DNA of 60,331 nt from Phycisphaerales bacterium (GTDB lineage Bacteria > Planctomycetota > Phycisphaerae > Phycisphaerales > SM1A02). The notes beneath the pieces are model-generated. The model saw only the letters and a list, made by a program, of their open reading frames with translations, did no database searches and was not told the DNA's origin. Of this stretch, positions 7,183 through 14,742 are shown piece by piece. The translations under genes and the position numbers were made by a program. The stretch lies in assembly GCA_030748805.1 (NCBI GenBank), contig JASMLG010000124.1, positions 1-60,331 of the forward strand, in the 5' to 3' direction. Position 1 is the stretch's first letter. Every line of letters begins with the position of its first letter.

Positions 7183-7308
7183 TTAGCGTTTTGGTCTATC
7201 AAAATCACGTTGGAAGTTTTCGACTTGGGTAAAAGCAGATGGAACTATTACTAGAATTAATACAACAAAGACGATTGTTGGATTAATTTCAAAAGACCGT
7301 CTTGTCAT
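7183..7308 (-). CDS. Small membrane or exported protein, 41 aa
   Basis: On the minus strand, ATG at 7306-7308 opens a 41-codon frame, MTRRSFEINP, a hydrophobic stretch TIVFVVLILVIVPSAF, then TQVENFQRDFDRPKR and a TAA at 7183-7185. The positively charged N-terminus, single hydrophobic segment and charged tail fit a small one-pass membrane protein or a short secreted peptide. GGGG precedes the ATG directly, so the ribosome binding site is unclear. It lies 21 nt downstream of scpB and would be the third gene of an atpC-scpB operon. Function unknown. Confidence 0.5.
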   Translation of the reverse strand: MTRRSFEINPTIVFVVLILVIVPSAFTQVENFQRDFDRPKR

Positions 7309-7329
7309 CCCCAAATAGTGCACTAAAAA

Positions 7330-8040
7330 TTAACTGTGTTCAGCAGTTTGTTCTGATACTTCTGTTTGTTCTTGTTTTTCTTCAGAGTCAGATGATGCTT
7401 CGGGAGCTTCGCTGGATTCGGGTGAATCAGAGGTATTTGGTCGAGCAGGTTTCCATGATGGTTCTCTCACGAGTCCTTGAACCTCGGGCAAGTCCTTTAA
7501 GTTTGCTAGACCAAATGTAGTCAAAAAGTCCTTGGTAGTTCCGTAGAGCATTGGGCGACCTAGTTCTTCAGCTCGCCCAACAATTTTTACAAGTCGGCGC
7601 TCCATTAAACCCCGCAGCACTTCTCCACAAGCAACACCGCGAATAACTTCAATCTCTGCCCGCATTACCGGTTGTCGATACGAGATAATCGAAAGGGTCT
7701 CGAGCGCGGCTTGTGAAAGTTTCTGTTGTTGGCGTTGTTCGTGCAACCGTGAAACGAGTGGCGCTAATTCTTCGCGCGTCATAACTCGGTATCCACCAGC
7801 AATGCGCTCAATACAAAACGCACGTGAGTCACCATCGTATGATTTGTTCAGCGAATCTATTGCTTCTTTGATTTGTTTGGTTGCATCTTCGTCTTCGATG
7901 CCCAGCACTGTCTTAATCTTTGTTTCAGAAAGTGATCGTTCACTTGCAAAAAGGAGTGCTTCAACTCGTTGTGATAAGGGTAGTGTAGAGCAAGGAGTAC
8001 CAGTGTTTTCACAGTTTCCATTTCTGGGCTCGATAGTCAT
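7330..8040 (-). CDS. scpB: Segregation and condensation protein B
   Basis: The 236-residue product has the two winged-helix domains of ScpB: LSQRVEALLFASERSLSETK at the start, then SQAALETLSIISYRQPVMRA, EVIRGVACGEVLRGL and RPMLYGTTKDFLTTFGL, all hallmark stretches. ScpB dimers bind ScpA and the SMC ATPase to organise the chromosome. The C-terminal 40 residues are acidic and Ser-rich (SDSPESSEAPEASSDSEEKQ), a disordered tail not seen in short homologues. Its ATG overlaps the atpC stop by 4 nt, implying translational coupling. scpA is not in the window. Confidence 0.95.
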   Translation of the reverse strand: MTIEPRNGNCENTGTPCSTLPLSQRVEALLFASERSLSETKIKTVLGIEDEDATKQIKEAIDSLNKSYDGDSRAFCIERIAGGYRVMTREELAPLVSRLHEQRQQQKLSQAALETLSIISYRQPVMRAEIEVIRGVACGEVLRGLMERRLVKIVGRAEELGRPMLYGTTKDFLTTFGLANLKDLPEVQGLVREPSWKPARPNTSDSPESSEAPEASSDSEEKQEQTEVSEQTAEHS

Positions 8041-8435
8041 GATTTGCTTGCAAGTGCCACTTTTGCAGTTGCGATTTTTTGAGCACGTTCAACTGCAAGT
8101 CGATCTTTTTCATCCGAAGTTACACGAGCATTAGCCTCAGCCAATTCCGCTTTTGCCTCTTCAAGATTAAGTTCTTCCGCGTTATGTGCGCCTTCTGTGA
8201 CAAGGGAAAGCCCGTTACCATCAACGTGAGCAAACCCACCTTCGATGAGATAACTTTTGGACCCATCCTCTGTATCGATTCGCAGGGTTCCAGGAGCAAG
8301 GGTTGAGAGAAGAGGTGCGAGTCCCTTCATCATGCCGTATTGTCCATCCCATGCGGGGAAAGAGACATAAGTTGCTTGCCCGTCAAAACATTCTTCGGTG
8401 GGAGTTACTATTTTGCAAGGGAATGTGTCAGCCAC
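8037..8435 (-). CDS. atpC: ATP synthase F1 subunit epsilon
   Basis: The 132-residue protein shows the epsilon beta-sandwich (CKIVTPTEECFDGQATYVSF, PAWDGQYGMMKGLAPLL, IEGGFAHVDGNGLSLVTE) and the C-terminal helical hairpin (LNLEEAKAELAEANARV). The start is GTG 8433-8435, supported by AGGA seven nucleotides upstream. Epsilon couples F1 to the rotor and can inhibit ATP hydrolysis. It normally follows atpD directly; here it is the first gene of its operon and is coupled to scpB by a 4-nt overlap, so the rest of the atp operon must lie elsewhere. Confidence 0.92.
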   Translation of the reverse strand: MADTFPCKIVTPTEECFDGQATYVSFPAWDGQYGMMKGLAPLLSTLAPGTLRIDTEDGSKSYLIEGGFAHVDGNGLSLVTEGAHNAEELNLEEAKAELAEANARVTSDEKDRLAVERAQKIATAKVALASKS

Positions 8436-8799
8436 TGTTTTATCCTGTAAATAATGGGTTTAATTCAAAAGCACATCATACCAAAACGGCATTGCCATGA
8501 TAGGCATTGCCATCTTAGAAGGACAAAGAAGTTATTCTGAATTGGCGATCACACCCATTTCACTTCCCTAACCATACCTATTAAATCTACAACAGAATCT
8601 ACCAATGCAACCAAGTCGTTATTCTGTTTCCGGACGATTGGCTTGAATCTTCTGTCATCGTGGTTGTGTCATTCTTAATGAACCTCGCACACATTGTGCG
8701 TTAAGGAAGTTTTAAAAAAAAGAGGAAAAAGTATAAAAAAAGGACTCACATCGTTACAATGGGTGTTTTGAACCATAATCCCACTTGGAGATTGATTTC
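8436..8799. other. Divergent intergenic region between atpC and ahcY
   Basis: About 360 bp without a gene. It holds a short direct repeat GGCATTGCCAT at about 8488 and 8504, a small hairpin CGCACA-cat-TGTGCG at 8686-8700, and a purine-rich run (8712-8755) leading to the ahcY start. I looked for an SAH or SAM riboswitch before ahcY and could not recognise one. Confidence 0.5.
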
Positions 8800-10296
8800 G
8801 TGACAACTGATACTACTATGACTACCTTTCTCAACACCAACCTAGACCTATTTGCTCCATGTGATTTCAAAGTAGCAGATTTATCACCTGAGACCGTAGC
8901 GTATGGTCGCAAGGAAATTGAAATTGCTGAATACGAAATGCCCGGTTTGATGGCACTTCGAAAACAATACGGCGAATCCAAACCACTTACGGGTGCTCGA
9001 ATCACTGGGTCGTTGCACATGACGATCCAGACCGCTGTCTTGATTGAAACGCTTGTTGAGTTGGGTGCCGAGGTGCGATGGGCGAGTTGCAACATTTTTT
9101 CAACCCAAAATCATGCTGCTGCTGCTGTTGCTGTTGGTCCAAATGGCACACCCGAAAATCCACAAGGCATTCCCGTTTTTGCTTGGAAGGGCGAAACCCT
9201 TGAAGAATATTGGTGGTGCACATTCCAAGCATTACATTGGGGTGAAGGCAATACACCAAACTTAATTCTTGACGATGGTGGCGACGCAACGCTTGTTGTG
9301 CACAAAGGTGTTGAATACAACAAATCCGGATCCGTACCCACAAGCGAAGGGGCTGGAAGTGATGACGAACGCATCATTCTTGACATGCTTGCTGATGTGC
9401 AAGCATGGAACAATAAATTCTGGGAACAATACGCAGTTGAAGTCAACGGCGTTAGCGAAGAAACCACAACTGGTATTCACCGTATGTACCAAATGGCGAA
9501 CAACAACACGCTTCTGTTCCCTGTCATTAACGTAAACGACTCTGTCACCAAGAGTAAATTTGATAACCTATATGGTTGTCGCCACTCATGCGTAGATGGA
9601 ATTATGCGTGCTACTGATGTCATGCTCGCAGGCAAAGTTGCTCTTGTTGCAGGATACGGAGATGTCGGTAAGGGGTGTTGCCAAGCACTCAAGGGGCAGG
9701 GTTGCAGAGTAATGGTGAGCGAAATCGATCCAATCTGCGCGTTGCAAGCGGCGATGGAGGGCTACGAAGTCGTACGCATGGACGATGTTGTAAGCGACAT
9801 TGATGTGTTTGTTACGACAACTGGAAACTTTAATGTCATTACTGCTAATCACATGTCCAAGATGAAGCACAACGCAATTGTTGGAAACATCGGTCACTTC
9901 GATAATGAAATTGACATGGCAGGTCTTGAGAAACTCGATGGTATTGAAAAAATCAACATCAAGCCGCAAGTCGATGAGTGGAAATTCGCTGATGGGCATT
10001 CGATAATCGTGCTTGCAGAAGGGCGACTATTAAACCTCGGATGCGCTACAGGTCACCCGAGTTTCGTAATGAGCAACTCCTTTACTAACCAAGTACTCGC
10101 ACAAATGGAATTGCATCAAAATCATAGTAATTACGAGCACAAGGTCTACACACTTTCAAAGAAACTCGATGAAATGGTCGCTCGTTTACACCTCAAACAA
10201 CTTGGTGTGAGGTTGACTGAACTTACTCAGGAACAGGCGTCATACATTGACGTACCTGTTGAAGGCCCATACAAACCCGACCATTACCGATATTGA
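8800..10296 (+). CDS. ahcY: Adenosylhomocysteinase
   Basis: This enzyme hydrolyses S-adenosylhomocysteine to adenosine and homocysteine in the methyl cycle, using bound NAD. The sequence shows [20 protein letters not shown] at the N-terminal substrate domain, [10 protein letters not shown], the NAD fold [37 protein letters not shown] and the C-terminal [15 protein letters not shown] that closes the partner's active site. GTG 8800 is the likely start because GGAG lies 9 nt upstream; the frame opens earlier at TTG 8785. At about 498 residues it is the long form with the internal insertion seen in many bacteria. Palindromic repeats follow the stop directly. Confidence 0.96.
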   Translation: MTTDTTMTTFLNTNLDLFAPCDFKVADLSPETVAYGRKEIEIAEYEMPGLMALRKQYGESKPLTGARITGSLHMTIQTAVLIETLVELGAEVRWASCNIFSTQNHAAAAVAVGPNGTPENPQGIPVFAWKGETLEEYWWCTFQALHWGEGNTPNLILDDGGDATLVVHKGVEYNKSGSVPTSEGAGSDDERIILDMLADVQAWNNKFWEQYAVEVNGVSEETTTGIHRMYQMANNNTLLFPVINVNDSVTKSKFDNLYGCRHSCVDGIMRATDVMLAGKVALVAGYGDVGKGCCQALKGQGCRVMVSEIDPICALQAAMEGYEVVRMDDVVSDIDVFVTTTGNFNVITANHMSKMKHNAIVGNIGHFDNEIDMAGLEKLDGIEKINIKPQVDEWKFADGHSIIVLAEGRLLNLGCATGHPSFVMSNSFTNQVLAQMELHQNHSNYEHKVYTLSKKLDEMVARLHLKQLGVRLTELTQEQASYIDVPVEGPYKPDHYRY

Positions 10297-10297
10297 A

Positions 10298-10427
10298 GTG
10301 ACTGTCACCAAGAGCGAGTCAGCGAGCGAAAGTGATTTCGACGTGACTGTCACAATGAGCGAGGCCGCGAGCGAAAGTGACTGTCACTAGAAATCCGAGC
10401 GAGTCAGAGAGCGAAGGTGACTATCAC
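10298..10427. repeat. Cluster of four GTGACnGTCAC palindromes
   Basis: GTGACTGTCAC occurs at 10298-10308, 10343-10353 and 10377-10387, with GTGACTATCAC at 10417-10427. The spacers repeat AGCGAGTC and AGCGAGCGAAAGTGA. The same unit recurs at 12402-12475, 41196-41328 and 59072-59216. Each palindrome can form a small hairpin. The cluster fills most of the ahcY-purF spacer. Confidence 0.85.
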
Positions 10428-10498
10428 TCACATTGGTTCCAGAAACCCAGCTGGTTGGAGGTACCACGTGGGTGTTTAAGGTATGATTCGCCCTTCTG

Positions 10499-12400
10499 AT
10501 GAGCGACCGACTCACCCACGAATGTGGCCTTGCCTTTGTTCGGCTTAGAAAGCCCCTGCACTACTATCAAGAGCAGTTTGGTGACGCTGCGTGGGGGCTT
10601 CGAAAAACCTACTTGCTCATGCAAAAACAGTACAACCGCGGGCAAGATGGTGCGGGGCTCGGAGTTGTCAAATTCGACATGCCAGCAGGCGATAACTTTT
10701 TGCTCCGCGTTCGCTCAGACAAACACAACGCAATTGAACGAATCTTCGATGCGATAACAGAAGATACCGAAGAACTCAGTACTGCAATTACTCCAGAAAC
10801 CGAGATGGCTTCGAAACGAAGTTGCAGATTTTTAGGAGAAGCGTATCTAGGCCATCTTCGCTACGGAACTCACTCGGTTAATTCAATGGCAAATTGTCAT
10901 CCATTTATTCGAAAGAGCAATGTTGCAAGCCGTAACATCGCACTCGCTGGTAATTTTAATATGACAAACTCCCGCGAGTTATTTCAACGTCTTGTTGAAT
11001 ACGGACTTGACCCAGTTGGTGACAACGATACTCAAGTCATTCTTGAAAAGATAAGCCACTTCCTCAACGATGAGCATGAGCGTCTCATTAAGAAGCATGA
11101 AAATCTTGAAGGTCGTGAACTTGCTCAAACAATTTCAAGAGAACTTGATATTGGTCGTTTCTTAAAGAAAGCGGCTCAGTATTGGGATGGAGGATACGTA
11201 TTTGCTTCGCTCATTGGAAATGGAGATTCGTTTATTTGTCGAGACCCTGCAGGAATTCGCCCTGCCTTTATGTATGTAAACGATGAAGTAGTAGCATGTG
11301 CATCAGAACGAGGTGCTCTAGCAAATGTGTTCAATGTTCACCCTGATGAAATCCAACAAGTCAAACCAGGACATGTTGTTGTTGTAAAACGCGACGGTAC
11401 AATCGAGGATGTCGAGTTTACTAAGCCACTTGAACTTCGACAGTGTTCCTTTGAACGCATCTATTTTAGTCGTGGAAATGACCCGCTTATTTATACTCAA
11501 CGAAAACGTCTCGGCGCAAACCTTGCACCACGAATCATGAGCGTACTTGGCGAGGATATTGAAAGGTCTTTCTTCAGTTACATTCCCAACACCGCAGAAA
11601 CATGCTTCCTTGGTTTACTTGAAGCAGTTGGCGGTGCACTTCGTTGCATCGAAGCAGATGTCATCTGGGACAAAATTCAAGATGGCTCTGTAACAAGAGC
11701 CGATTTAACAAAGTTAAATCACACTCGGGTGCAAGCCGAATTAATTGCGCACAAGGATCAGCGACTTCGTACTTTTATTACGCATGATGCTGCAAGGCGA
11801 GACTTGGTGTCACATATTTATGATATCACTCGTGGGCTTATAGAAAAGGAAGATACACTCGTCGTTGTCGACGATTCGATTGTCCGCGGCACGACTTTGC
11901 GAGAATCCATTATTACAAGTTTATCGCAACTTAATCCTAAACGAATTGTAATTGTTAGTTCGGCTCCACCAATCATGTACCCTGATTGTTATGGAATTGA
12001 TATGAGCCAAATCGGAAAGTTTATTGCATTTGAAGCAGCAATTTCACTTACAAAGGACGCGGGTAATGAATCGCTGTTTGATAAAATTGCTACAAAATGC
12101 AAAGAACAAGAGCAATTACATGTTTCAAAAATGCAAAACCAAGTGAAGCAACTGTACGAACAATTTTCGCTCAAAGAAATATCATGCAAAATTGCAGAAC
12201 TTGTCAGACCAACCGATCTGAACTGGGATGGAAAACTTGATGTGGTTTACCAAGATGTTGAAGGGCTTCACGCTTCAATGCCTGCTTACACTGGTGACTG
12301 GTACTTCACAGGCAATTATCCGACAGCGGGTGGAAACTCTGTTGTCAATCGTGCCTATCTTAACTGGTTCGCTGGTGACGACGCAAAACGCGCGTATTAG
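10499..12400 (+). CDS. purF: Amidophosphoribosyltransferase, long form
   Basis: The enzyme makes phosphoribosylamine from PRPP and glutamine, the first step of purine synthesis. The N-terminal glutaminase domain begins MSDRLTHE then CGLAF; Cys9 is the expected nucleophile after removal of a short propeptide. LGHLRYGTHS and CHPFI are typical of the class II glutaminase fold. The PRPP-binding loop VVVDDSIVRGTTL lies near residue 457-469. At 633 residues it is about 150 longer than standard PurF (about 480), with insertions in the glutaminase domain and a C-terminal extension, as in a long PurF type known from Bacteroidetes. The gene is flanked on both sides by GTGACnGTCAC palindromes. ATG 10499 lacks a clear ribosome binding site. 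Confidence 0.9.
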   Translation: MSDRLTHECGLAFVRLRKPLHYYQEQFGDAAWGLRKTYLLMQKQYNRGQDGAGLGVVKFDMPAGDNFLLRVRSDKHNAIERIFDAITEDTEELSTAITPETEMASKRSCRFLGEAYLGHLRYGTHSVNSMANCHPFIRKSNVASRNIALAGNFNMTNSRELFQRLVEYGLDPVGDNDTQVILEKISHFLNDEHERLIKKHENLEGRELAQTISRELDIGRFLKKAAQYWDGGYVFASLIGNGDSFICRDPAGIRPAFMYVNDEVVACASERGALANVFNVHPDEIQQVKPGHVVVVKRDGTIEDVEFTKPLELRQCSFERIYFSRGNDPLIYTQRKRLGANLAPRIMSVLGEDIERSFFSYIPNTAETCFLGLLEAVGGALRCIEADVIWDKIQDGSVTRADLTKLNHTRVQAELIAHKDQRLRTFITHDAARRDLVSHIYDITRGLIEKEDTLVVVDDSIVRGTTLRESIITSLSQLNPKRIVIVSSAPPIMYPDCYGIDMSQIGKFIAFEAAISLTKDAGNESLFDKIATKCKEQEQLHVSKMQNQVKQLYEQFSLKEISCKIAELVRPTDLNWDGKLDVVYQDVEGLHASMPAYTGDWYFTGNYPTAGGNSVVNRAYLNWFAGDDAKRAY

Positions 12401-12401
12401 T

Positions 12402-12475
12402 GTGACTGTCACTCTCGGTCAAAGCTCTATAAACATTTCTAGACCAATAGAATAATGAACGATAGTGACAGTCAC
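12402..12475. repeat. Two GTGACnGTCAC palindromes in a convergent intergenic region
   Basis: GTGACTGTCAC at 12402-12412 follows the purF stop immediately and GTGACAGTCAC lies at 12465-12475, before the 3' end of the convergent MGMT-like gene. They could act as a bidirectional transcription stop for the two genes; there is no T-run. Confidence 0.75.
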
Positions 12476-12498
12476 TTTGGCAACATTCTGCCTTGCTC

Positions 12499-12951
12499 CT
12501 AATTGACTCCTTCAACAAACCACCGCTTGCCACGCTTTATTATCTTGTGCCCTTCTTTTCGAAGACGCTTTGCTTGTTCTTCCATGCCTCCTGGATATTT
12601 CGGATTAAGTTCGCCTTTTGCCTTTACTGTTCGCCACCATGGGGTAATCCGTTTTCTTCCTTGGTCTTCTTGTTCTTGTGCTGCGTGAGAAGAAACCCAA
12701 GCGAAGATGCCACTACAAAGAGGGCACGTACTAGTTGCGTTATTTTCTTTTGTAAGTTTCTCTCGCATTTGTGCAATGGTCATCACCTTGCCCTTGCGAA
12801 CTTTTTTCATCTGCCCGTCAACTTGCAATGGTGAAGGGACAAGCATTCGATTGCCCAAATGCAATGCTCCCTTACCCTTTGGCTTAATTATTTTGGGAAG
12901 ATCTTTCGAGTCACCTAATTTTTCTCGCCAACTCTTTTTTTTACGTGCCAT
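12499..12951 (-). CDS. MGMT-family (alkyltransferase-like) protein
   Basis: The 150-residue protein resembles the MGMT family group with a basic N-terminus (SWREKLGDSKDLPKI), then MTIAQMREKL, CPLCSGIFAWVSSHAAQE, TPWWRTVKAKGELNPKYPGG and a basic C-terminus (EGHKIIKRGKRWFVEG). The overall helix-turn-helix plus wing pattern fits alkylguanine-binding proteins, but the canonical PCHR active-site motif is absent; the nearest cysteines are in CPLC. It may be a non-enzymatic lesion-binding protein. It is convergent with purF and shares its strand with a small unknown gene upstream. Confidence 0.65.
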   Translation of the reverse strand: MARKKKSWREKLGDSKDLPKIIKPKGKGALHLGNRMLVPSPLQVDGQMKKVRKGKVMTIAQMREKLTKENNATSTCPLCSGIFAWVSSHAAQEQEDQGRKRITPWWRTVKAKGELNPKYPGGMEEQAKRLRKEGHKIIKRGKRWFVEGVN

Positions 12952-12966
12952 GCACCAATAATAACA

Positions 12967-13218
12967 TCAACTAGCTTTTGAAAAGTTGTTTTTATCCGTC
13001 GAAATTGCCATAACATTAATTTCCGTAGCAGCATTTATTGCTGCTTCTCTTACTGAGAATTTTTTCAAAGCAGAAATAAGTTCTTCTGGCTTATTGCGGA
13101 TTCTAGAAGCTGTCTCTGCAATTCGTTCTGCAGTAGTCCACAGATCATTTCGCATCGTTTGCTCAAGCGCCTCTGCTAAATCAATACAAGTCCAATAATC
13201 AACTGTTGTTTCTAACAT
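12967..13218 (-). CDS. Hypothetical protein, 83 aa
   Basis: No family recognised. The ATG at 13216-13218 is preceded on the minus strand by GAAAGG with a 9-nt spacer, a good ribosome binding site, which supports a real gene. The product is helical throughout (TCIDLAEALEQTMRNDLWTT, AERIAETASRIRNKPEELIS), without signal peptide or membrane segment. It ends 15 bp before the start of the MGMT-like gene and may be cotranscribed with it. Confidence 0.6.
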   Translation of the reverse strand: MLETTVDYWTCIDLAEALEQTMRNDLWTTAERIAETASRIRNKPEELISALKKFSVREAAINAATEINVMAISTDKNNFSKAS

Positions 13219-13432
13219 ATCTTTTTGCCTTTCAATAGGTACCGCCCGTACATATCGGCACTAGTTTATCCAACGCTTGATTATGCAGAAGGGTTCTCAA
13301 AATTAGATGATTACAGTTATTTATTGATAGAAATTCATAATGCTAGTCCCATAACGGAGAATAATCAGCCTTCTGCCTAGTGAATAATCAGACCATCGTG
13401 ATCAATCACCAAGTAGGATATACTCGTCTCTT
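13219..13432. other. Divergent intergenic region
   Basis: About 210 bp. GCAGAAGG near 13285 and CCTTCTGC near 13369 form an 8-bp inverted repeat about 77 bp apart. Promoters for the 83-aa gene and the sigma factor remnant are expected here, but I cannot place them. Confidence 0.35.
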
Positions 13433-13819
13433 ATGTCTGCAAAACCGTTAAAAGAACTTATGCCAGATGTCTACGAAGAGTTGAGAAGGTTAGCAGAAGC
13501 ATCAATGCGCCAAGAACGAGTTGGACATACACTGCAGGCAACTGCACTTGTAAATGAGATTTACTTACGTCTTGGACACCAAGAAGAAGCAAGGTGGCAA
13601 AGCAAGGCACATTTTTTCGCAGCAGCTTCTCAAGCAATTCGAAGAATTCTTATTGATCATGCAAGAAAGAAAAAGGCGGACAAACGTGGGGGAAACCGAG
13701 ATAGAGTGCCACTACTTGATGATGCGGTTGGAATAGGGTTACAGTCAGAAGTAGAAATATTAAATTTAGACAATGCGCTTTGCGAATTAGAAGAGATTGA
13801 CAAGATTGGAGTCAATTGA
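13433..13819 (+). pseudogene. ECF sigma factor of planctomycete type (TIGR02999-like), truncated after region 2
   Basis: The product starts ELMPDVYEELRRLAEASM and continues TLQATALVNEIYLRL, FAAASQAIRRILIDHARKKK and KRGGNRDRVPL, which is the sigma-2 domain of the ECF group abundant in Planctomycetes. Homologues are about 190 residues and continue with a sigma-4 helix-turn-helix; here the frame stops after LDNALCELEEIDKIGVN at 128 residues, just 13 bp before a REP-like block at 13833-13858. Region 4, which binds the -35 element, is lost, so the protein probably cannot direct transcription. The cut next to the element suggests that its insertion, or recombination at it, destroyed the gene. Confidence 0.8.
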
Positions 13820-13832
13820 CTAACATACGAAC

Positions 13833-13858
13833 TGGTACAATTAATGGGGGCAGGTCAC
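13833..13858 (+). repeat. REP-like block matching 633-657
   Basis: TGGTACAA-tt-AATGGGGGCAGGTCAC matches 633-657 except at the two variable bases. It sits directly after the truncated sigma factor gene. Confidence 0.75.
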
Positions 13859-14049
13859 ATGTTCTTTCCCATTAAAATCAGGATACTTCGACTACTAATA
13901 AAAGCGGAATAAGAAATGCGAATCCGCAAGAGTTTATTAATAGTGATTATCGGACCTTTTGCCATTAATAAGCCGATATAGAGGCGAGAGGGTTGCAAAA
14001 TCAAGGTTTTTCTGGTCTAATCCGTCGTTTCACACCCTTTATTAGGTCT

Positions 14050-14070
14050 AGCAATCGATGGTCGATTGCT
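14050..14070 (+). promoter_or_regulatory. Perfect inverted repeat in the rpsD leader
   Basis: AGCAATCGA (14050-14058), loop TGG, TCGATTGCT (14062-14070), ending 36 nt before the rpsD ATG. It would form a stable hairpin in the leader RNA. S4 is an autoregulator in many bacteria, so a leader structure here could be its target; that is inference. Confidence 0.5.
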
Positions 14071-14106
14071 ACTCAGGGTAAAGTTTTTCAGAATCGGTAT
14101 TATTGT

Positions 14107-14706
14107 ATGGCTCGATATCTAGGACCAAAAGTTAAACTCTCTCGACGTGTAGGTGTTCCAATTGCTGACATTCCAAAGCATACTGCCAAGAGACAACTTA
14201 CTCCTCCCGGACCACATGGATTTCGTGGTCGTAGACTAAAGGATTACGGAGTTCGTCTTGTTGAAAAACAAAAACTTCGATATCACTACAACATCCTTGA
14301 AAAACAATTCCGCCGCTACGTTGCACAAGCAAGTCGTCTCCGCGGAAACACAGGTGAAGTATTACTTCAACTCCTTGAACAACGATTAGACAATGTGCTA
14401 CGACGTGCAGGTTTCGTAAGAACAATTTGGGCAGCTAGGCAAATGGCTGTCCATGGTCACGTGCTTGTAAATGGCAGGAAAGTCGACCGCCCAAGTTTTG
14501 CTGTTTCTGCAGGCGATGTCATTACACTAAAACCTAAAGCTCACGATCTTGCACGTGCAAATATGGAAACACTTGCTGGACACATTGTTTCTGACTGGCT
14601 CAATGTCAATCCATCTGAGTTAACTTGCACTGTTGTAGCACATCCAACTGCTGATCAGATTCCATTTGATGTAAATACAAACTTAATCGTCGAATTTTAC
14701 CGTTAA
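14107..14706 (+). CDS. rpsD: 30S ribosomal protein S4
   Basis: S4 nucleates assembly of the 30S body by binding 16S rRNA. The frame is open from 13993, but homology starts at MARYLGPKVKLSRR, so ATG 14107 is chosen, giving 199 residues. The S4 RNA-binding domain is clear (LEQRLDNVLRRAGFVRTIWA, ARQMAVHGHVLVNGRKVDRP). The gene is not in its usual place between rpsK and rpoA; that junction, 29 kb away, goes directly from rpsK to rpoA. Here it is followed by a membrane-anchored folding factor gene 36 bp downstream. Confidence 0.96.
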   Translation: MARYLGPKVKLSRRVGVPIADIPKHTAKRQLTPPGPHGFRGRRLKDYGVRLVEKQKLRYHYNILEKQFRRYVAQASRLRGNTGEVLLQLLEQRLDNVLRRAGFVRTIWAARQMAVHGHVLVNGRKVDRPSFAVSAGDVITLKPKAHDLARANMETLAGHIVSDWLNVNPSELTCTVVAHPTADQIPFDVNTNLIVEFYR

Positions 14707-14742
14707 TCAAATCACTAATTGATGACCTAGGATTTCTCTCAC

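Noticed and set aside
8570..8799. Possible SAH or SAM riboswitch before ahcY
   Set aside because: ahcY often has one, but I found no recognisable conserved core, only a small 6-bp hairpin.
9002..9492. Several antisense ORFs within ahcY
   Set aside because: Shadows of a strongly conserved gene; no ribosome binding sites or protein-like composition.
13993..14106. N-terminal extension of S4
   Set aside because: 38 codons upstream have no S4 similarity and include a perfect hairpin; ATG 14107 begins the conserved MARYLGPK.
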